Assembly: GCA_020432595.1 (NCBI GenBank)
Contig: JAGQGA010000038.1
Coordinates: 1 to 17,324, forward strand
DNA: 17,324 nucleotides
Direction: 5' to 3'
From: Anaerolineales bacterium
GTDB taxonomy: Bacteria; Chloroflexota; Anaerolineae; Promineifilales; Promineifilaceae
Shown here: positions 13,064 through 17,324 of the stretch, piece after piece
Position numbering within the stretch: position 1 is the stretch's first letter
How the letters are laid out: each line of letters opens with the position of its first letter
Notes under the pieces: generated by a model
What the model was told of the DNA's origin: nothing
Database searches by the model: none
The model's input: only the letters and a program-made list of their open reading frames with translations
Made by a program: the position numbers and the translations under genes

Positions 13064-13594
13064 TCCGGCAGGATAGCACCACGGGTCGGCGAGGAATTGA
13101 GAAACGGCCGTTTGTGAAGTCAAATGAACCACCCGCTTTTGCTTCTGCACCACCACCAGCCGCGCCAACATTTGCGCCCTGGCACGGTGCGGATATGCCC
13201 AAATACGGCGCACAAACTGCGGGTACTGCGGGTCAAACAACCGTTCCTGGCATCCCGACGCAATATCCGGGCGCACTTTCCAGGCATATTGCACCCGCCG
13301 CTTTGTGGCTTGCAGCACACACAGCCAGCGCGGCAAATCGAGAAAAACAACCGTATCAGCCACCGCCAGCCGCATTTCCAGTGTGCTGCGGTAGTTACCA
13401 TCCATAATCCACGCTTCTCCAGCGGTCAGGCTTCTCACCCGGCTTTGCCATTCCAAAGAGGGGGTTTCTTGCCACCCTGCCTGCCAAAAGTGGCGATCTA
13501 GGTGGATAACGGGCACGTGCAGCACGCCCCCCAGTTGGCGCGACAAGGTAGATTTACCCGACCCGCTGGAGCCAACAACCAAAATTCGCCGCAT
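12977..13594 (-). CDS. FlaR-like P-loop nucleoside-kinase-type protein
   Basis: About 205 residues from ATG 13594. It begins MRRILVVGSSGSGKSTLSRQ, with the P-loop GSSGSGKST. It continues with IHLDRHFWQAGW, then WIMDGNYRSTLEMRL and VVFLDLPRWLCVLQATKRR. These are the marks of adenylate-kinase-like small P-loop proteins often annotated as topology modulation protein FlaR; the true reaction is unknown. An in-frame extension to 13732 exists, but the family starts at the MRRIL strand. The last 30 residues run antisense through the thpR 3' end and are not conserved in type, suggesting a lost stop codon. One AACGGCCGTT lies inside and another directly upstream of the start (13601). Confidence 0.8.
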   Translation of the reverse strand: MRRILVVGSSGSGKSTLSRQLGGVLHVPVIHLDRHFWQAGWQETPSLEWQSRVRSLTAGEAWIMDGNYRSTLEMRLAVADTVVFLDLPRWLCVLQATKRRVQYAWKVRPDIASGCQERLFDPQYPQFVRRIWAYPHRARAQMLARLVVVQKQKRVVHLTSQTAVSQFLADPWCYPAGLQRQPTDVAYRVDGSVGAQLAFDEGNFC

Positions 13595-13940
13595 CGTGGG
13601 AACGGCCGTTTGTATCCCCCCAAAAAACAGGCGCGGCATCTGGTCAATTGCTGTCTCTATGGCATAATTACTTTGCGGCAGCATTGACGGTAAATCAATT
13701 TCAAAACAAGGTGCTGTTTGCGGAATCATCATGGTTTTACAATGCTCACATCTTTGGCATAACGTACACCGAATCGAACCCCATCAGGGTAAGACAGGTT
13801 ACTTCCTGGCTGTACAGCGCCAAACCTTCACCCGGCTTTCACCTCAACAACAGTGGTCTCATCCCACCGCATCCACATTCCATCATAAACTTATGTGCAA
13901 CCAAGTGAACAGCCCCATCCTATGACACAGGACAACTATC
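13595..13940. other. Divergent intergenic gap without supported gene
   Basis: 346 bases between the FlaR-like gene (minus) and the ABC exporter (plus). It contains one AACGGCCGTT palindrome at 13601 and no convincing promoter pair, RNA gene or conserved reading frame that I can recognise. The nine-codon frame beginning ATG 13922 overlaps the start of the exporter. Confidence 0.6.
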
Positions 13941-15701
13941 TTGAGTGAATTTGACGTAAAAACAACCTACTACTCCGACCAAAGTACCAGTGGCCGCTGG
14001 GTCTTCTCCCATCTCAAACGCCACTGGCTGCTCATCGTCGTCTTGTTTATCGGCGCCTTTGGCAACGCTGCCCTGGCTGCCGCCGTACCCGTCTTCATTG
14101 GCAACGCCTTTGATGCCGCCCTGGAAACACCCGCCAATCTAGCTGCCATCGGTGGTGCCGCCATCGGCCTCATCATCAGCCAGGCCATTCGCGCCGTCCT
14201 CCAGCTAGGGCGCAACTTCTCCAGCGCCGTCATTGGCGAACGGCTAGAACGCGACATGCGCGAAGAGCTATACTTGAACCTGCTAGGCAAAAGCATGGCC
14301 TTCCACGATCTACAGCCCGTCGGCGACACCATGGCCCGCGCCACCAACGATGTTCATGAGATCAACCTCATGTTCAATCCCGGCATCAACCTCGTCGTTG
14401 GCTCAGCCAACTTTCTTGTCATGCCGCTGCTCTTTGCCCCACGCTACCATTGGCAACTTATGGCCGCCCCACTCGCCTTTATCATCCTCTATATCATTGC
14501 CCTGACTCGCTACATGAACGTGCTGCGCGGCATTGCCGACCGGGTGCGCCGTGCCTTTGGCACCATGAACAGCCGCTTGGCCGAAGCACTGGACGGCATT
14601 GAGCTGGTTAAAGGGGCTGCACGGGAAACCGAAGAAATTGACCTATTCAGCCAAAACGCCGGTGAATATCGCGCTGGGGCTGTGGAACAGGGGCGGGTTG
14701 AGGCACGCTTTCTGCCGCTACTCTTTTTGGGACTGGCGCAGGCGGGCGGCTTTGCCCACGCTCTCTATCTATTTAGCCAAGGAGCGATTGCCGTGGGCGA
14801 CGTGGTGGCCTACATGGGGCTACTGGCACTCTTTGGCTTTCCCACTTTTACTTCCCTCATGGCCTACTCCCGCGTCTCGCTGGGGATGGCGGGTGCGCGC
14901 CGCGTGCTGGAAATGATGCACATGGAAACCCATTTGGATGAGAACGTCAGCGGCCATGATGCACCCATTAAAGGCAAAATCAGCTTTAAAAACGTCTCGT
15001 TCGGCCACATTCCCAACAGCCCGGTACTCAAAAATATCAGCTTTGAGGTGCAGCCGGGGCAGACCGTGGCTCTGGTGGGGCAAACGGGTTCGGGCAAAAG
15101 CAGCCTTGCCAAGCTCATTAACCGCATTTATGACGTGGATGAAGGGTGTGTGGAAATTGATGGGGTGGACGTGCGCGATTGGAAACTGGCCTCGCTGCGC
15201 CACCAAATCTCGATCATTGAGCAAGACATCTTTCTCTTTTCGCGCACCCTAAGCGAAAACATTGCCTTTGGGAACCCAGAAGCCACGCAGGCAATGGTGG
15301 AAAAAGCGGCCAAGGCAGCGCAAGCCCATGACTTTATCATGCGCTTTAAGGATGGATATGAGACGGTGGTGGGCGAACGAGGGGTCACGCTTTCTGGCGG
15401 GCAGCGGCAGCGGCTGGCACTGGCGCGGGCGTTCCTCACCAACCCGCGCATTTTGATTTTGGATGATTCCACCAGCGCGGTGGATAGTGCCACCGAAGAC
15501 CAAATTCAGCGGGCAATTCAAGAGGCGGCATCCAACCGCACAACCTTTTTGATTACCCACCGGCTATCGCAAATCCGCTGGGCGGATCAGGTGGTGGTGT
15601 TGCGGAAGGGGCGGCTGGAAGCGGTGGGCAACCATGAATCGCTGATGCAGCAGTCAGCGGCGTATCGGCGGATTTTTGAGCAGTATGAGGCGTTGAATTA
15701 G
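13941..15701 (+). CDS. ABC exporter half-transporter (TMD-NBD) with degenerate Walker B glutamate
   Basis: 586 residues. An N-terminal domain of about six membrane segments (residues 28-315) precedes the nucleotide-binding domain (347-586), the layout of type-IV ABC exporters of the MsbA/BmrC/TM287 kind in the inner membrane. NBD motifs: Walker [10 protein letters not shown] (380-388), Q-loop IIEQD, signature LSGGQ (484-488), Walker [12 protein letters not shown] (505-515) and H540 in LITHRL. The catalytic glutamate after Walker B is Asp-509, and the A-loop aromatic is His (VSFGH). LDDSTSAVD is typical of the degenerate partner in heterodimeric exporters, yet no second half lies beside it in the window. 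The start is TTG 13941 with AGGA (13929-13932) 8 bases upstream; an in-frame stop at 13923 rules out extension. An ATG at 13922 in another frame (stop 13946) leaves open a small start-region frameshift. The substrate is unknown. Confidence 0.93.
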   Translation: MSEFDVKTTYYSDQSTSGRWVFSHLKRHWLLIVVLFIGAFGNAALAAAVPVFIGNAFDAALETPANLAAIGGAAIGLIISQAIRAVLQLGRNFSSAVIGERLERDMREELYLNLLGKSMAFHDLQPVGDTMARATNDVHEINLMFNPGINLVVGSANFLVMPLLFAPRYHWQLMAAPLAFIILYIIALTRYMNVLRGIADRVRRAFGTMNSRLAEALDGIELVKGAARETEEIDLFSQNAGEYRAGAVEQGRVEARFLPLLFLGLAQAGGFAHALYLFSQGAIAVGDVVAYMGLLALFGFPTFTSLMAYSRVSLGMAGARRVLEMMHMETHLDENVSGHDAPIKGKISFKNVSFGHIPNSPVLKNISFEVQPGQTVALVGQTGSGKSSLAKLINRIYDVDEGCVEIDGVDVRDWKLASLRHQISIIEQDIFLFSRTLSENIAFGNPEATQAMVEKAAKAAQAHDFIMRFKDGYETVVGERGVTLSGGQRQRLALARAFLTNPRILILDDSTSAVDSATEDQIQRAIQEAASNRTTFLITHRLSQIRWADQVVVLRKGRLEAVGNHESLMQQSAAYRRIFEQYEALN

Positions 15702-15703
15702 CG

Positions 15704-15922
15704 ATGGGACCCCTTGTGTATTATTGTCGCTGGCAGGGAGCGAAGCTGCGGCTACGGGGGCGAGATGAAACGGCCGTTTGGGGGCACCTCGTCTTCCACG
15801 AAAACAACCAGGAACGCACCCAGTTCTTCCGCTACCAACTGGCCGAACAACTGCTAACGATCACCAAAGCAACGGGAGAAGAGACAATTCAGCTTGATAA
15901 AATGGGAGTGGCCGTCACTTAA
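15704..15922 (+). CDS. Small protein of unknown function
   Basis: 72 residues, starting 2 bases after the ABC exporter stop and therefore probably translated from the same mRNA. I do not recognise a family. It is rich in aromatic and charged residues (MGPLVYYCRWQGAKLRLRG at the start), with alternating polar/hydrophobic stretches that suggest a small beta-rich fold; no signal peptide, membrane segment or Cys pair. AACGGCCGTT at 15769 encodes the TAV in DETAVWGHLVF. It ends 10 bases before the stop of the convergent ATPase gene. Confidence 0.55.
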   Translation: MGPLVYYCRWQGAKLRLRGRDETAVWGHLVFHENNQERTQFFRYQLAEQLLTITKATGEETIQLDKMGVAVT

Positions 15923-15932
15923 AGCCGAACCT

Positions 15933-17324
15933 TTATTTGGGAGACGGTGCGACCCGCAGCGTCCGCAGCCGGTTCAGCGCTGCCCCCAGTTCAAACGGCC
16001 GAAAATAAGCCAAGTCTCCCACCGGGTAGCGAAAGTCAGACACGACCGTTAGCCCTTGTTCGGCAATGTCGGCCATGATGCAGTGGATGATGTCGGCTAA
16101 CGGCCGTTTGCCATCCACATACTTCTCCAGCCCATACACCAGCGCATCGGCAATGGCCCGCGTTTGGCTGCTGTTCACCAACTGCGCCACCGCCCCCAGG
16201 TCAATATTGTCCTCGCCAAACTGAATGGCCGAAAGCCCCCGCGTCTTCACATTCACATCCCGCCGCCCCTTGCTGGGGTCCAAGCTGTTGGGCAAGGGCG
16301 CACGCGGTGTCAACTGCCCAAACGATTGCCCCCCTTCGGCGTGGCGCTGCTGCCGGTTGGCCTCGGCAATCGCCTGAGCCGCCGCCGTCACCTCCTGCGG
16401 CACATAGCTATCCAGCGCAATCACCCGGTCAGCCACCTCAAAATAGTCGCCGCTGCCGCCAATCACCAAAATCGTCGAAACGCCAAGCTCATCATAAAGC
16501 TGGCGCACCTTGTCAATAAACGGTGTAATTGGCTCCTTGTCCTTGGCAATCAATGCCTGCATCCGCTGGTCGCGGATCATAAAGTTGGTCGCCGCTGTGT
16601 CTTCGTCAATCAGCAGTAGCTCCGTCCCCAACTCCAACGCTTCCAAAATATTGGCCGCTTGCGAGGTGGAGCCAGAGGCATTGTCGGTGGAGAAGGCGGT
16701 GGTGGCTTGCCCAAAGGGGAGGTTGTTGATAAAGGGGGAAATGTTGACCCCAGCCACATAACGGCCGTCTTCGGCGCGAATCTTCACCGCTGTGTCGTTT
16801 GTCACCACAAACTCCCGCCCATCGCCGGGGCGATGGTTGTACACGCCGCGCTCCAAAGCGTTGAGCAGGGTGGATTTGCCGTGAAAACCGCCGCCAACAA
16901 TGAGCGTCACCCCAGCGGGAATGCCCATGCCGGTCACTTCGCCCTGGTTGGGCAGGGTGAAGGAGACGTGCAGGCTGTCGGGGGATTGGAAGGGGATGAC
17001 GTTGTTGCCCGATAACGGCCGTTCATCCACCCCCGACCGGCGCGGCAAAATGGCTCCGTCGGCCACAAACGCCACCAGCCCCGCCGCCGCCAACTGCGCC
17101 CGCAGGGCGTCGGCATCCTCGTTCACCGCCACATACCGCTGCACGGCGGCTGGTTTGCGGTTTTTGTAGAGCAGTGCCGCCTGCACCATTTCGGGAACGG
17201 CTTCGCACAGCATGTCGGTGGCGGCGTAGCCCAAGACGGTGCGGCCACGGGCGGGCAAGCCCACGCGAAACCGAGCTTCAACATAGCTGGGGGTGACAGA
17301 AACGGCCGTTTGTTCCAGCACTTC
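15933..17324 (-). CDS. Predicted ABC-class ATPase (COG3044 type), 5' end outside window
   Basis: About 464 residues are visible; the frame is still open at the right edge, and complete members of this family are about 100 residues longer. Walker A is VGGGFHGKSTLL, the signature-like segment is TDNASGSTSQAANILEALE, and Walker B is LLLIDEDTAATNFM; these are the marks of the stand-alone soluble 'predicted ATPase of the ABC class', whose cellular role is not established. Downstream conserved parts include STILVIGGSGDYFEVAD and a SALVYGLEKY-like segment (ALVYGLEKYVDG). Three AACGGCCGTT motifs lie inside (16099, 17014, 17301). Confidence 0.88.
   Translation of the reverse strand, partial: EVLEQTAVSVTPSYVEARFRVGLPARGRTVLGYAATDMLCEAVPEMVQAALLYKNRKPAAVQRYVAVNEDADALRAQLAAAGLVAFVADGAILPRRSGVDERPLSGNNVIPFQSPDSLHVSFTLPNQGEVTGMGIPAGVTLIVGGGFHGKSTLLNALERGVYNHRPGDGREFVVTNDTAVKIRAEDGRYVAGVNISPFINNLPFGQATTAFSTDNASGSTSQAANILEALELGTELLLIDEDTAATNFMIRDQRMQALIAKDKEPITPFIDKVRQLYDELGVSTILVIGGSGDYFEVADRVIALDSYVPQEVTAAAQAIAEANRQQRHAEGGQSFGQLTPRAPLPNSLDPSKGRRDVNVKTRGLSAIQFGEDNIDLGAVAQLVNSSQTRAIADALVYGLEKYVDGKRPLADIIHCIMADIAEQGLTVVSDFRYPVGDLAYFRPFELGAALNRLRTLRVAPSPK

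Larger units (their letters stand above)
1061..17310. repeat. Dispersed 10-bp palindrome AACGGCCGTT, 18 exact copies
   Basis: Exact copies start at 1061, 1757, 3521, 3779, 4580, 9580, 10797, 11685, 12242, 12389, 12652, 12870, 13103, 13601, 15769, 16099, 17014 and 17301. Four are intergenic; fourteen lie in coding regions of both strands, where the motif is read as TAV, RPF/RPL or NGR. Near copies are seen at 5620 (TACGGCCGTT), 15994 and 16759. For a random 10-mer far less than one copy is expected in 17 kb. It behaves like the HIP1 palindrome of cyanobacteria, a genome-wide signature of unknown purpose. None lies between 5630 and 9579, the STAND gene. Confidence 0.95.

Noticed and set aside
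13648..13925. Small gene in the gap before the ABC exporter
   Set aside because: No ribosome-binding site, no recognisable domain, and the frames overlap one another without conservation signals.

Overview
The window reads as chromosomal DNA of a bacterium with fairly high G+C. The gene families (an ABC-class predicted ATPase, an Apaf-1-like STAND protein with a WD40 array, a tandem malic enzyme, TTG starts) fit a Chloroflexota genome of the Anaerolineae/Caldilineae kind. That assignment is an inference from gene content, not from a marker gene. A 10-bp palindrome, AACGGCCGTT, occurs 18 times exactly, in genes and intergenic gaps alike, and acts as a genome signature across the window.

Layout. 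1-2018: end of an SDR oxidoreductase, a LysE-type membrane protein, and a MerR-type regulator with a GyrI-like effector domain, broken by an apparent 1-base deletion. 2019-5533 (minus): an aldo/keto reductase and an 828-residue protein made of two malic-enzyme units, the first degenerate. 5617-9834 (minus): a two-gene unit, a 239-residue protein with an effector-associated-type N-terminus followed by an Apaf-1-like NB-ARC/helical/14-blade WD40 STAND NTPase. The two proteins share a short strand-rich motif. 10024-12129 (plus): a divergent cassette of a GNAT acetyltransferase, a profilin and a true actin. 12130-13594: a repeat-rich gap, RNA 2',3'-cyclic phosphodiesterase (thpR) and a convergent FlaR-like P-loop protein. 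13941-17324: a half-size ABC exporter, a small unknown protein, and the 5'-truncated ABC-class ATPase.

The main discovery is the actin cassette. Actin keeps long stretches almost identical to conventional eukaryotic actin, including the C-terminal VHRKCF, but its DNase-I loop is shortened by about eight residues and nucleotide-loop residues are changed. It is preceded by a recognisable profilin and by a GNAT enzyme. Both profilin and actin carry the AACGGCCGTT signature, which argues that they are resident genes and not eukaryotic contamination. The cassette is divergently transcribed from the STAND/effector pair, with the two promoters about 30 bp apart. The gap after actin holds a possible remnant of a second effector C-terminus, so the cassette may sit inside a conflict-system locus.
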